From positions 1 to 64,000 of the forward strand of contig NZ_VUMI01000012.1 of the NCBI RefSeq assembly GCF_009696275.1: a stretch of DNA of 64,000 nucleotides. Reading direction: 5' to 3'. The notes beneath the pieces were generated by a model. The model saw only the letters and a list, made by a program, of their open reading frames with translations, searched no databases and was not told the DNA's origin. How positions within the stretch are numbered: position 1 is the first letter of the stretch; every line of letters starts with the position of its first letter. This DNA is from Eisenbergiella porci. GTDB taxonomy: Bacteria; Bacillota; Clostridia; Lachnospirales; Lachnospiraceae. Of this stretch, positions 40,733 to 49,648 are shown piece by piece. The position numbers and the translations under genes were made by a program.

Positions 40733-42103
40733 ATGGAACTTGATATGACGAAGGGGAGTCCCTTTAAGCTGATTGTGAGGTTTATTATTCCGATTATTAT
40801 CGGGAATATTTTTCAGCAGCTGTATAGTCTGGTGGATACCGTGATTGTGGGGCGGTTTGTGGGTGTGAAGGCACTGGCGGCTGTGGGGGCCACGGGGACG
40901 ATTACGTTTTTGATTCTGGGATTTCTGCAGGGGCTGACTACAGGCTTTACGATTCTGACGGCGCAGCGTTTCGGCGCCGGGGATGAGGAGGGGATGAAGA
41001 AGAGCGTGGGAAATGCCGCGGTCCTTTCTGTTATCGTTACGGTGGTTATGACCTTTACGAGTGTGCTGATTATGGACTGGCTGCTGCGTATTATGAGGAC
41101 GCCTGCGGATATTATGGATATGTCCAGGGAATATATTCTGATTATCTGCTGGGGAATGGGCTTCAGCGTACTTTATAATCTGCTGTCCAGTATTCTGCGG
41201 GCTGTGGGGAACAGTAAGGTGCCGCTTTATTTTCTGGTGCTGTCGGCTGCGATTAATATTATAGGGGATTTGGTTCTGATCATTTGTTTTGATATGGGTG
41301 TGGCCGGGGCTGCGGTGGCGACGATTGCATCGCAGGGAATTTCCGGGCTTTTGTGTCTTGTTTATATGGTAAAGAAGGTCCCGCTTCTTGCTTTGCATAA
41401 AGAGCATCTGAGGCTGGATCCGTGGTGTGTGCGGAATCAGGTATCCATCGGGATTCCCATGGCGTTGCAGTTTTCCATTACTGCGGTGGGGACGATTATG
41501 GTACAGGTTGCGCTGAATATGCTGGGTTCTACCGTGGTTGCCGCTTATACGGCGGCCTGCAAGGTGGAGCAGCTGGTGACGCAGGTGTTTGCTTCCATGG
41601 GTATGACGATGGCCACCTTCTGCGGGCAGAACCGGGGGATTAATGATCTGGGGCGTATTAAGAAGGGAAGCAGGATCGCTTTCTGGATGTCTGCGGTTTA
41701 CGGGGGGATTATTTATGCAGTGGTTGTTGTGGCGCTGCCGGTGATTATCCGGTTGTTTGTAACCGGGGACAGCACGGAGGTGCTGGGGTATGCGCGGACC
41801 TATATTTTGATTAACGGGGCTTTCTTTATTCCGCTGGGGATGATTTTTATCTACAGAAATGTGATGCAGAGCTGTGGTTATGCGTTGATGCCGATGATGG
41901 GCGGCGTGGTGGAGCTTTTGAGCAGGGCCGTGCTGGCCGTGGTGGCGGCGAAGCTGCTGAGCTATGTGGGCGTGTGCGCCGCAAATGCCAGCGCATGGTG
42001 TCTGGGCGGAATTTTCCTGTACATTGCTTATCGGTTTACCATGAAGAAGATGGAGAGGGAGAAGCTGTTTGCCGAGGGGCAGCGGCAGGAGGCTTCCTCA
42101 TAA
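40733..42103 (+). CDS. MATE-family efflux transporter
   Basis: A 456-aa membrane protein with 12 predicted helices in two homologous halves. The first half starts PFKLIVRFIIPIIIGNIFQQLYSLVDTVIVGRFVG, the MatE signature, and the second shows IGIPMALQFSITAVGTIMVQ and CGQNRG. Such proteins export drugs or metabolites using Na+ or H+ gradients. ATG 40733 has GGAGG/TTGGAG upstream; the frame is open to 40559 but that part is not transporter sequence. Codon choice favours ATT and GGG more than flanking genes do, a weak hint of different origin. Confidence 0.9.
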   Translation: MELDMTKGSPFKLIVRFIIPIIIGNIFQQLYSLVDTVIVGRFVGVKALAAVGATGTITFLILGFLQGLTTGFTILTAQRFGAGDEEGMKKSVGNAAVLSVIVTVVMTFTSVLIMDWLLRIMRTPADIMDMSREYILIICWGMGFSVLYNLLSSILRAVGNSKVPLYFLVLSAAINIIGDLVLIICFDMGVAGAAVATIASQGISGLLCLVYMVKKVPLLALHKEHLRLDPWCVRNQVSIGIPMALQFSITAVGTIMVQVALNMLGSTVVAAYTAACKVEQLVTQVFASMGMTMATFCGQNRGINDLGRIKKGSRIAFWMSAVYGGIIYAVVVVALPVIIRLFVTGDSTEVLGYARTYILINGAFFIPLGMIFIYRNVMQSCGYALMPMMGGVVELLSRAVLAVVAAKLLSYVGVCAANASAWCLGGIFLYIAYRFTMKKMEREKLFAEGQRQEASS

Positions 42104-42204
42104 TTGCTTCCTTTAATTAGGAAGAAAGCGGAAATAGCGGGCAGGGATATCCTGTCCGCTATTTCCGCGGGTAATGGGGAAGGCTGTGCTGGTATTTTCC
42201 GGAT

Positions 42205-42615
42205 TTAATGTTTCTTTTTCCCGGCAGGGGACTGGATTGCCTGTTCCATGAGCAGTCCGGTGGCAAACCAGCAGGGGGCGTAGTCCAGGCGGATGACCTT
42301 GCCGATGTTCCAGCGGGCCTTGCCGTAGCTCCAGGGGCAGAGGCCTTTTTTCAGAAGAAAACGGCCTGAGAGGTATTCTGCCACGAAAATGAAAAGGGCA
42401 TAGACGCAGCCTCTGACGAACCAGTGGCATTTTTTTACCAGGGCGCAGATGGGGCGCAGCAGGCAGCCAGCCCCGTAGATGGGAAACATCCACAGGGAGG
42501 TGGTGCCCTGAAGCGTGAATTTGCGCTGCTGGAGGGAGTGGAGGGCGGTAAATGTAATTTCAAGGCACCAGCCGAGGATGCCGCATTTTAAAAAGTCTTT
42601 ACATAATTTTTGCAT
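42205..42615 (-). CDS. Small membrane protein, putative ABC transporter permease (CmpB-like)
   Basis: A 136-aa integral membrane protein with four likely helices. Motifs LKCGILGWCLEITFTAL, LWMFPIYGAG and CPWSYGKARWNIGKVIRLDYAPCWFATGLLME match the Firmicutes family annotated as putative ABC transporter permease (PF06541). Despite the name, no ABC partner is known for the family. The start at 42615 is tentative; an in-frame ATG at 42651 would add 12 residues, and neither has a strong ribosome site. It is divergent from folC. Confidence 0.65.
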   Translation of the reverse strand: MQKLCKDFLKCGILGWCLEITFTALHSLQQRKFTLQGTTSLWMFPIYGAGCLLRPICALVKKCHWFVRGCVYALFIFVAEYLSGRFLLKKGLCPWSYGKARWNIGKVIRLDYAPCWFATGLLMEQAIQSPAGKKKH

Positions 42616-42684
42616 GCTAATATTTTGGCCGGTTATTCTTTTTTTATGCAAAATGTGCTAGGATAAAGAAGTTGAAAAAATGTT

Positions 42685-42760
42685 ATTCCCGTGAGCAGCA
42701 GCCAGGCACCCGTGCTTGTATGGATATCTGGCGGCTTGCCCTGCATCGTTGCAGGTTTGA
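42685..42760 (+). repeat. Intergenic hairpin repeat, shortened copy 3
   Basis: It begins ATTCCCGTGAGCAGC and contains GCTTGTATGGATATCTGGCGG, aligning with the first 56 bp of the copy at 24303. The end hairpin differs (CTGCA-TCGT-TGCAG). It lies upstream of folC; the reading frame through it is not part of the FolC protein. Confidence 0.6.
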
Positions 42761-42821
42761 TGCTTCGTTGTCTGCGGCGGGGGATTTGATTGCGCGCAGC
42801 GGCGCGCGGATAGGAGAAGAG

Positions 42822-44111
42822 ATGAATTATCAGGAGGCGCTTGCCTATATGCAGGAATGCAATACCTTCGGCGTGGTGCCGGGCCTTGAGAATATAAAGG
42901 AGCTGTTGGCGCGGCTGGGTAATCCGCAGGAGAAATTAAGCTTTATACATATCGCGGGGACGAACGGCAAAGGCTCCGTAATGAATTTTATTTCCACGGC
43001 GCTTACGGAAGGCGGTTATAAGACGGGGCGGTATATTTCCCCTGCCATTTTTGAGTACAGGGAGCTGTTTCAGATCAATGGGAAGCCAATCAGCAAGGTA
43101 GCGCTTGGCAAAACCATGAAACCTGTGCGGGAGGCGGCGGAGGCTATGGCGGCGGAAACCGGAAGGCATCCCACTGTTTTTGAGGTGGAGACAGCGCTTG
43201 CTTTCTTATGGTTTTGTCAGAAAAAATGTGATATTGTGGTGCTGGAAACCGGGATGGGCGGGCTGCTGGATGCCACAAATGTAATTCCGGCGCCGCTGCT
43301 TTGCGTTTTTGCGTCCATCAGTATGGATCATATGGCTTTTCTGGGCGATACGCTGGAGGAGATTGCGGCGCAGAAGGCGGGGATTATCAAGCCGGGAAGC
43401 CGTGTGGTTTCCTGCAGGCAGCTTCCTGAGGCTATGGGAGTGATTGAGGAAACCTGTAAAGAAAAGGGCTGTGAACTGTTTGTATCCGATATGGAGTCGG
43501 CCAAAAATGTGAAGTACGGGCTGGAGAAGCAGCGATTTTCTTATAAGGGGCATAAAAATCTGGAAATCACCATGGCCGGAATCCATCAAATCGACAACTG
43601 CGCCCTTGCCGTGGAAGCTCTTGACAGGCTTGCGGATTTGGGCTTTCCCGTAAAGGAGGAGAAGCTGAAGGCCGGGCTTCTGCGCGCAAAGTGGCCGGGG
43701 CGCTTTGAAATTATCGGCAGGAAACCGCTGTTTATCGCAGACGGGGCGCATAACGAGGACGGCGCGGTAAAACTGGCCCAGTCCATACGTTTCTATTTTA
43801 CAAATAGAAGAATCATATATATAATGGGAATATTGAAGGACAAGGAAGTGGATAAAATCATCCTGAATACCTGTGATTATGCAGATGCCATTATCACGGT
43901 GGCAGCGCCCTGCAACCCCAGGGCGATGTCTTCCTGTGAGCTGGCGGAGGTGGTGCGCAGGGTGCATGAAAATGTGACCGCGGCGGACAGTCCGGAGGAG
44001 GCCGTGGAAATGGCACGCCTTCTGGCAGGGAAAGAGGATGTTATCATCGCTTTTGGCTCCCTGTCCTTTCTGGGGGATGTCATCAGAATCGCGGAAAAGA
44101 GGCAGCAGTGA
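42822..44111 (+). CDS. folC: Folylpolyglutamate synthase / dihydrofolate synthase
   Basis: A 429-aa Mur-ligase-type enzyme adding glutamate to dihydropteroate and folates. The P-loop reads [19 protein letters not shown] (about 43-61). [16 protein letters not shown] and [13 protein letters not shown] follow, and the C-terminal domain has [26 protein letters not shown] 42822 has TAGGAG upstream and gives the family N-terminus; the frame extends upstream only through the intergenic repeat. It is the first gene of a folate operon, 34 nt before folE. Confidence 0.93.
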   Translation: MNYQEALAYMQECNTFGVVPGLENIKELLARLGNPQEKLSFIHIAGTNGKGSVMNFISTALTEGGYKTGRYISPAIFEYRELFQINGKPISKVALGKTMKPVREAAEAMAAETGRHPTVFEVETALAFLWFCQKKCDIVVLETGMGGLLDATNVIPAPLLCVFASISMDHMAFLGDTLEEIAAQKAGIIKPGSRVVSCRQLPEAMGVIEETCKEKGCELFVSDMESAKNVKYGLEKQRFSYKGHKNLEITMAGIHQIDNCALAVEALDRLADLGFPVKEEKLKAGLLRAKWPGRFEIIGRKPLFIADGAHNEDGAVKLAQSIRFYFTNRRIIYIMGILKDKEVDKIILNTCDYADAIITVAAPCNPRAMSSCELAEVVRRVHENVTAADSPEEAVEMARLLAGKEDVIIAFGSLSFLGDVIRIAEKRQQ

Positions 44112-44145
44112 GAAATCAGGCAGCGGCCGGTCAGGAGAGACACGC

Positions 44146-44703
44146 ATGGTAGATAAAGCAAAAATTGAGGAAGCGGTGAAGCTGCTTCTGGAAGGAATCG
44201 GAGAAGATGTAAACCGGGAAGGGCTGGTGGAGACGCCCCAGCGGATAGCAAGGATGTATGAGGAGATTTTCGGCGGGATGGATGAGGATCCGGCGGTGCC
44301 GCTGTCCAAGCAGTTTCAGGCGGAGGGCGCAGGGATTGTGCTGGAAAAGGACATTACCTTTTATTCCACCTGTGAGCATCATCTGATGCCGTTTTTCGGA
44401 AAAGCCCATGTGGCTTATCTTCCGGACGGCAAGGTGGTGGGTTTAAGCAAACTGGCGAGGACGGTGGAGATTTTCGCCAGAAGGCCGCAGCTTCAGGAAA
44501 AGCTTACGGCGCAGGTGGCGGATGCCCTGATGGATTATCTGAAGCCCAGGGGAGTGATGATCCTGATTGAGGCGGAGCATATGTGCATGACAATGCGCGG
44601 TGTGAAGAAGCCGGGGAGCAAGACGGTAACTGTGGCGACAAGAGGTGCTTTTGAAGAGAATGCCGCGCTGCAGGAAACCTTTTATCATATGCTGGAGCGT
44701 TAG
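44146..44703 (+). CDS. folE: GTP cyclohydrolase I
   Basis: A 185-aa FolE converting GTP to 7,8-dihydroneopterin triphosphate. Zinc ligands are in CEHHLMPF (about 73-80) and CMTMRGV (about 145-151). The substrate loop [23 protein letters not shown] and the C-terminal TRGAF are present. ATG 44146 follows CAGGAGAG. It is normal in length and the second gene of the folate operon. Confidence 0.95.
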   Translation: MVDKAKIEEAVKLLLEGIGEDVNREGLVETPQRIARMYEEIFGGMDEDPAVPLSKQFQAEGAGIVLEKDITFYSTCEHHLMPFFGKAHVAYLPDGKVVGLSKLARTVEIFARRPQLQEKLTAQVADALMDYLKPRGVMILIEAEHMCMTMRGVKKPGSKTVTVATRGAFEENAALQETFYHMLER

Positions 44704-44752
44704 GGCGTATTTGAAATTTGCTCCACAACCTGTCGGGGAAAGGAAGAGCGGT

Positions 44753-45289
44753 ATGGACAGAGTCAACAGGATACTGCACAATCCGAAGTACAGGGAATGT
44801 GTGGAAAAAAACCGGAAATATGAAGAAGAACGGATCTTCTGCAGGCACGATATGTCTCATTTCCTGGATGTGGCCCGGCTTTCCTGGATTGAAAATCTGG
44901 AAAGGGGGCTGGGAATTGAGAAGGAGCTTATTTACGCGGCGGCACTGCTGCATGACTGCGGCAGGTTCCGGCAGTATGAGGACGGCACGCCCCATGAGCT
45001 TGCCGGAGCACAGCTGGCGGAGGAGATTCTTCTTGACTGCGGCTTTGAGGAACCGGAGCGGGAGGAAATCCTCCGGGCGATTTCAGGGCACAGGGAAAAA
45101 AAGCTGGCACAGGAGGAGAGCCTGCGCGGGGTGCTTTACAGGGCGGATAAGAAAAGCCGGCCCTGCTTTGCATGCCCGGCGGAAGGAGCCTGCAGCTGGC
45201 CGCCCTCCAAAAAGAACCTTTTGCTGAAGTGGCGAGGGGAGGCAGGCTGTGAAGAGGGGAGAAGGGCAGATAGAGAGAAAATGGGGTAG
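44753..45289 (+). CDS. HD-domain phosphohydrolase in the folate operon
   Basis: A 178-aa HD-superfamily protein. The metal site is formed by FCRHDMSHFLDVARL (H...HD near 24-31) and AALLHDCGRFRQYEDGTPHELAGAQLAEE (HD near 62-63). An unusual C-terminal cysteine cluster CFACPAEGAC (about 141-150) could bind a metal. It lies 49 nt after folE and 53 nt before folP. No NUDIX FolQ gene is present in the operon, so this hydrolase is a candidate for the missing removal of phosphates from dihydroneopterin triphosphate. That is inference; archaeal MptB, an HD protein acting on a pterin phosphate, is a precedent. Confidence 0.8.
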   Translation: MDRVNRILHNPKYRECVEKNRKYEEERIFCRHDMSHFLDVARLSWIENLERGLGIEKELIYAAALLHDCGRFRQYEDGTPHELAGAQLAEEILLDCGFEEPEREEILRAISGHREKKLAQEESLRGVLYRADKKSRPCFACPAEGACSWPPSKKNLLLKWRGEAGCEEGRRADREKMG

Positions 45290-45342
45290 TGGTGAATTTA
45301 GGGCGGGTGTGGAAAAAATATTTTTTTAAGGAGGCAGGCAGG

Positions 45343-46176
45343 ATGGTTATAGGCGACAGGGAGTTTGTTGACAGTGGGAAGACATATGTGATGGGGATTT
45401 TGAATGTGACTCCGGATTCTTTTTCGGATGGGGGGCGTTTTAATGAGATGGACAGGGCGCTTTGGCATGTGGAGGAGATGATTGGGGATGGGATGGATAT
45501 CCTGGATATCGGCGGGGAGTCCACCAGGCCGGGGTATACGCTGCTTTCGGAGGAGGAGGAGACTTCGCGGGTGGCGCCGGTGATTGAGGCGGTGAAGAAA
45601 CGGTTTGACGTGCCGGTTTCCCTGGATACATATAAGTATAAGGTGGCGCAGGCGGGAATCGCGGCAGGGGCGGATTTGATTAATGATATTTGGGGACTGA
45701 AATATGACGGCGGCCAGATGGCGGAGACGATTGCGGGAAGCGGGCTGCCCTGTTGCCTGATGCATAACAGACAGAATGCGGATTACGGGAATTTCCTGGA
45801 GGATCTGGCGGCGGATCTGGCGGATACGCTGCGGATTGCGGAATCGGCCGGAATCAGGGATGATAAGATTATCCTGGACCCGGGCGTGGGCTTTGGGAAA
45901 ACCTATGAAAATAATCTGGAGGTGATCAATCATCTGGATAGCCTGCGGATTTTTAACTGTCCGCTGCTGCTGGGGACTTCCAGGAAGTCGGTGATAGGGC
46001 TGACGCTTGATCTGCCTGCGGACGAAAGGCTGGAGGGTACGCTGGTGACCACGGTATTTGCGGTGCTGAGCGGGTGTTCCTTTGTGCGTGTGCATGATGT
46101 GAAGGCGAATAAGAGGGCCATTCGTATGGCAGAGGCGATTCTGCGGGAGGGCAGGCAGTTACTGGTCACGGAGTGA
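45343..46176 (+). CDS. folP: Dihydropteroate synthase
   Basis: A 277-aa TIM-barrel enzyme condensing p-aminobenzoate with dihydropterin pyrophosphate; target of sulfonamides. Motifs: MGILNVTPDSFSDGGRF (about 17-33), DIGGESTRPG (about 58-67), DPGVGFGKT near 183 and LLGTSRKSVIG near 208, all intact. ATG 45343 follows AAGGAGG; an in-frame GTG at 45289 has none. Fourth gene of the folate operon. Confidence 0.95.
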   Translation: MVIGDREFVDSGKTYVMGILNVTPDSFSDGGRFNEMDRALWHVEEMIGDGMDILDIGGESTRPGYTLLSEEEETSRVAPVIEAVKKRFDVPVSLDTYKYKVAQAGIAAGADLINDIWGLKYDGGQMAETIAGSGLPCCLMHNRQNADYGNFLEDLAADLADTLRIAESAGIRDDKIILDPGVGFGKTYENNLEVINHLDSLRIFNCPLLLGTSRKSVIGLTLDLPADERLEGTLVTTVFAVLSGCSFVRVHDVKANKRAIRMAEAILREGRQLLVTE

Positions 46177-46203
46177 ACAGTAATATAAAAAGGAGGTGCC
46201 GTT

Positions 46204-47064
46204 GTGGATCAGATACGGATTAGGGGACTGGAAATTTTTGGGCATCATGGAGTTTATCCGGAGGAAAAGGAAAAGGGACAGCATTTTTTCCTGGATGCGG
46301 TGTTATATACGGATACGAGAAGAGCGGGGCTGACGGACAGGCTGGAGCTCTCCACCGATTATGGAGAGGTGTGCAGGCTGATGAACGAGGTTATGTGCGC
46401 CCAGATCTATGATTTGATAGAACGGGCGGCGGAACAGACTGCGCAGGAGGTTTTGCTGGCATTTCCGCTGATCCGGCGGCTGGAGCTGGAGCTGCATAAG
46501 CCGGAGGCGCCGATTCCGCTTCCCTTCGGGGATGTGTCGGTGCGGATTGAGCGGGGCTGGCACAGGGCGTTCGTTGCGTTTGGCTCCAATATGGGGGATA
46601 AAGAGTATTATCTGGAAAAAGGGCTGAAGGAGCTGAAGGAACATTCGCTCTGCCGTCCGGTGAAGGTTTCGAAGGTTTACAGGACCACGCCCTACGGCGG
46701 CGTTGAGCAGGAGGATTTCCTCAACGGCGTCATGGAGCTGGAAACGCTGCTTACTCCCTTTGAGCTGCTGGAGAAGCTGCAGCAGGTGGAAAGGCAGGCC
46801 GGACGGGAGCGTAAGGTACACTGGGGGCCGCGGACGCTGGATCTGGATCTGCTGCTTTACGATGATTGTGTGATCGATACCGAGACGCTTACGGTGCCTC
46901 ATCCCGACATGCAGAACAGGGATTTTGTGCTGGCGCCGCTGTGTGAAATAGCGCCGTTCGTAAGGCATCCTTTCACTGGAAAGACGGCAAAACAGATGCT
47001 GGAGGAGCTTAAGCACAATGGTGAAAAGCATGTGGTTGACACAGCGCAAAATAAATTGGATTGA
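46204..47064 (+). CDS. folK: Dihydroneopterin aldolase / HPPK fusion
   Basis: A 286-aa bifunctional FolB-FolK. Residues 1-118 are the aldolase (IRGLEIFGHHGVYPEEKEKGQ). Residues from about 122 are the pyrophosphokinase (FVAFGSNMGDKEYYLEKGLKEL, then GPRTLDLDLLLYDD and PHPDMQNRDFVLAPL). The two consecutive steps before FolP are thus fused, as is common in Clostridia. GTG start with AAAGGAGGTG upstream. It ends the folate operon. Confidence 0.94.
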   Translation: MDQIRIRGLEIFGHHGVYPEEKEKGQHFFLDAVLYTDTRRAGLTDRLELSTDYGEVCRLMNEVMCAQIYDLIERAAEQTAQEVLLAFPLIRRLELELHKPEAPIPLPFGDVSVRIERGWHRAFVAFGSNMGDKEYYLEKGLKELKEHSLCRPVKVSKVYRTTPYGGVEQEDFLNGVMELETLLTPFELLEKLQQVERQAGRERKVHWGPRTLDLDLLLYDDCVIDTETLTVPHPDMQNRDFVLAPLCEIAPFVRHPFTGKTAKQMLEELKHNGEKHVVDTAQNKLD

Positions 47065-47138
47065 AGAAAAATAAGTTTGCACAGGACCGGTTCAGCCTCA
47101 TCTGATCTGGTATGTGAAGGACGAAGGAGCGAAGAAGC

Positions 47139-48263
47139 ATGGATTTAGGGGATTTGAGGAAACAGATAGATTCGGTGGATGAGCAGATTGTCAGCCTCTA
47201 TGAGGAACGGATGGACATCTGTAAGCATGTGGCCGAGGTGAAGATAGAAACAGGGAAAAAGGTCTTTGACAGGGAACGGGAAAAAGAAAAGATCGCCAGA
47301 GTAAAATCCCTGACACATAATGATTTTAACCGCACAGGGATCGGAGAGCTGTTTGAACAGATTATGTCCATGAGCCGCAAGCTCCAGTATCAGCTGCTGG
47401 CAGAAAAAGGAAGCATGGGGCGCCTTCCCTTCATCGGGGTGGATTCTCTGGAGGATGACCGGGGGAGAGTGGTTTTTCAGGGAGCGGAAGGGGCTTATTC
47501 CCAGGCAGCCATGCATCAGTACTTCGGAGAGGAGGTAAACAGCTTCCATGTGGATACCTTCCGGGATGCCTGCTGCGCCATAGAGGAAGGCAGCGCGGAT
47601 TTCGCCGTGCTTCCCATTGAAAATTCTACCGCCGGGATCGTGAATGAAATTTATGATCTGCTTGTGGAATTTGAAAATTATATTGTGGGAGAGCAGATAA
47701 TCAGGATAGAGCACTGCCTGCTGGGCGTCCCGGGAACAAGGATGGAGGATATCAGGACGGTATTTTCCCACCCCCAGTCACTGATGCAGAGCGCAAGGTT
47801 TCTGGCGGAGCATGACTGGAAGCAGATCAGCCTGCCCAATAACGCCTTTGCCGCCAGAAAGGTAGCGCAGGAGGGCGACTGTACGCAGGCGGCTATTGCC
47901 AGCGAATATGCGGGCAAGGTATACGGGCTGGAGGTGCTTAAAAAGCCTGTGAACCAGTCTGAAACGAATTCCACCCGCTTCATTATAATCACCAACCAGA
48001 AGATTTTCCGCAAGGATGCAAAAAAGGTGAGCATCTGCTTTGAAATCGCCCATGAAAGCGGTTCCCTTTATCATATGCTGTCCCATTTTATCTACAACAA
48101 TCTGAATATGACCAAAATAGAAAGCCGCCCCATTGAAGGACGCAACTGGGAATACCGGTTTTTCGTTGACTTTGACGGCAACCTGGCTGACAGCGCGGTG
48201 AAGAATGCGCTGCGCGGGCTGCGGGATGAAGCGCAGAACATGCGGATTTTGGGAAATTACTGA
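47139..48263 (+). CDS. pheA: Chorismate mutase / prephenate dehydratase
   Basis: A 374-aa bifunctional enzyme of phenylalanine synthesis. The chorismate mutase helix bundle (1-90) starts LGDLRKQIDSVDEQIVSLYEERM. The dehydratase (about 108-285) starts RVVFQGAEGAYSQAAMHQYFG and contains NSETNSTRFIII (here NQSETNSTRF). The ACT domain (about 295-374) has the IESRPIEGRNWEYRFFVD feedback motif that binds phenylalanine. GAAGGAG precedes the ATG. It lies 74 nt after folBK; the pathways share chorismate, which may explain the clustering. Confidence 0.94.
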   Translation: MDLGDLRKQIDSVDEQIVSLYEERMDICKHVAEVKIETGKKVFDREREKEKIARVKSLTHNDFNRTGIGELFEQIMSMSRKLQYQLLAEKGSMGRLPFIGVDSLEDDRGRVVFQGAEGAYSQAAMHQYFGEEVNSFHVDTFRDACCAIEEGSADFAVLPIENSTAGIVNEIYDLLVEFENYIVGEQIIRIEHCLLGVPGTRMEDIRTVFSHPQSLMQSARFLAEHDWKQISLPNNAFAARKVAQEGDCTQAAIASEYAGKVYGLEVLKKPVNQSETNSTRFIIITNQKIFRKDAKKVSICFEIAHESGSLYHMLSHFIYNNLNMTKIESRPIEGRNWEYRFFVDFDGNLADSAVKNALRGLRDEAQNMRILGNY

Positions 48264-48319
48264 CGGCAGAGCCGGGAAAGTGATTTATCATTATAAAGAG
48301 GATGGGAAGGACAGGCACA

Positions 48320-49612
48320 ATGAGAGAAAAAGAGCTGATTGTATATAAGGATTTTGGTGAGGACGGCGCGCTGCTTGCGGACATGGTCTGGCTGATGGAG
48401 CATTACGGCACCGGTGAGGAGGGCATCCAGAAGGAAAGCTCCCTGCTGTACGAGTGTATGCACGGGCTGCTGGAAATGGCCGGAAGCCATGGCTTTTCAG
48501 GCAATCTGTGGCACTGCTATCTGACGAACCTGCTTGTGAATAATGAAAACAGCTATAGCCGCGCCTGCGAAATCAGGGGGGCTGTGGAGGGCACCATCAA
48601 TGAGGCGGTGCTGCATGACATTGCTATTTTTAAAGAATTTTTTGATTATGACTTTACGGATATGATGGATAAGCTGGAAGCGCCTGCTTTTTCCATGGCT
48701 CTTTCCTATGAAGGGAATATGCAGGAGAGCAAGGTGTACAACACCCGTATCCGCGACCGCATCTGCACGCTGGCCGTGCGTTTCAGGGAGGATGGGACGC
48801 CGGAGGAGATGAAGGCGACCCTGACGGAATTTTATAAGGAATACGGCGTCGGCAAATTCGGCCTGCACAAGGCCTTCCGCATCGCCCATAAGGAAGGGGA
48901 AACGGTAATCGAACCGATCCTGAACATCGCCCACGTGAAGCTTTCCGATCTGGTGGGCTATGAAACCGCCAAGAAAAAGCTCATCGACAATACAGAAGCC
49001 TTTGTATTAGGAAAGAAGGCAAACAACTGCCTGCTGTACGGCGATGCGGGAACCGGAAAATCCTCCAGCATCAAAGCCATTGCCAATGCATATTATTCAC
49101 AGGGGCTGCGCATCATTGAGGTATATAAACACCAGTTCCAGGATTTGAATGATGTGATCGGCCAGATTAAAAACAGGAATTATAAGTTTATCATCTATAT
49201 GGATGACCTGAGCTTTGAGGATTTTGAAATCGAATATAAGTACCTGAAGGCGGTTATCGAAGGCGGGCTGGAGAAGAAGCCGGCCAACGTCCTGATTTAT
49301 GCCACCTCCAACAGAAGGCATCTGGTCAGGGAAAAATTCAGTGACAAGAGGGAGCTGGATGACGATCTGCACAACAACGACACCGTACAGGAAAAGCTGT
49401 CTCTGGTATCCCGGTTCGGCGTGACCATTTATTTCGGCGCGCCGGATAAAGCCCAGTTCCAGAATATCGTAAAAACGCTGGCGCTCCGTTACGGGGTAAC
49501 CATGCCGGAGGAGGAACTGCTGGCAGAAGCCAATAAGTGGGAGCTGTACCACGGCGGGCTTTCCGGCAGGACGGCGCAGCAGTTTATCGATTATCTGCTG
49601 GGCCGGATGTAG
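48320..49612 (+). CDS. DUF815-type AAA ATPase
   Basis: A 430-aa cytoplasmic ATPase. The C-terminal half carries the Walker A LLYGDAGTGKSSSIKAIANAY (about 240-258) and Walker B KFIIYMDDLSFEDFE. It also has a sensor-1 NVLIYATSNRRHLVREKF, typical of DUF815. The N-terminal 190 residues are helical and uncharacterised. The family function is unknown. ATG 48320 has GGAAGGAC upstream; an in-frame ATG at 48302 is the alternative. It is in the same direction as pheA and followed by the ppx-ppk1 pair after 36 nt. Confidence 0.85.
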   Translation: MREKELIVYKDFGEDGALLADMVWLMEHYGTGEEGIQKESSLLYECMHGLLEMAGSHGFSGNLWHCYLTNLLVNNENSYSRACEIRGAVEGTINEAVLHDIAIFKEFFDYDFTDMMDKLEAPAFSMALSYEGNMQESKVYNTRIRDRICTLAVRFREDGTPEEMKATLTEFYKEYGVGKFGLHKAFRIAHKEGETVIEPILNIAHVKLSDLVGYETAKKKLIDNTEAFVLGKKANNCLLYGDAGTGKSSSIKAIANAYYSQGLRIIEVYKHQFQDLNDVIGQIKNRNYKFIIYMDDLSFEDFEIEYKYLKAVIEGGLEKKPANVLIYATSNRRHLVREKFSDKRELDDDLHNNDTVQEKLSLVSRFGVTIYFGAPDKAQFQNIVKTLALRYGVTMPEEELLAEANKWELYHGGLSGRTAQQFIDYLLGRM

Positions 49613-49648
49613 GAGCGAAAAACAGGGGAAGAAAGGAAGGGATGCAGG

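Noticed and set aside
42205-42615. A true ABC transporter permease
   Set aside because: Only the family name suggests it; the protein is 136 aa, has no coupling loop and no ATPase partner nearby.
42672-42821. An extended N-terminus for FolC
   Set aside because: The extra 50 codons lie in a copy of the intergenic hairpin repeat; the FolC family N-terminus and AGGAG site fit 42822.
45298-46095. A 265-codon open frame on the minus strand opposite folP
   Set aside because: It mirrors the conserved folP sequence, is Arg/His/Ile-rich without motif, and has no initiation signals.
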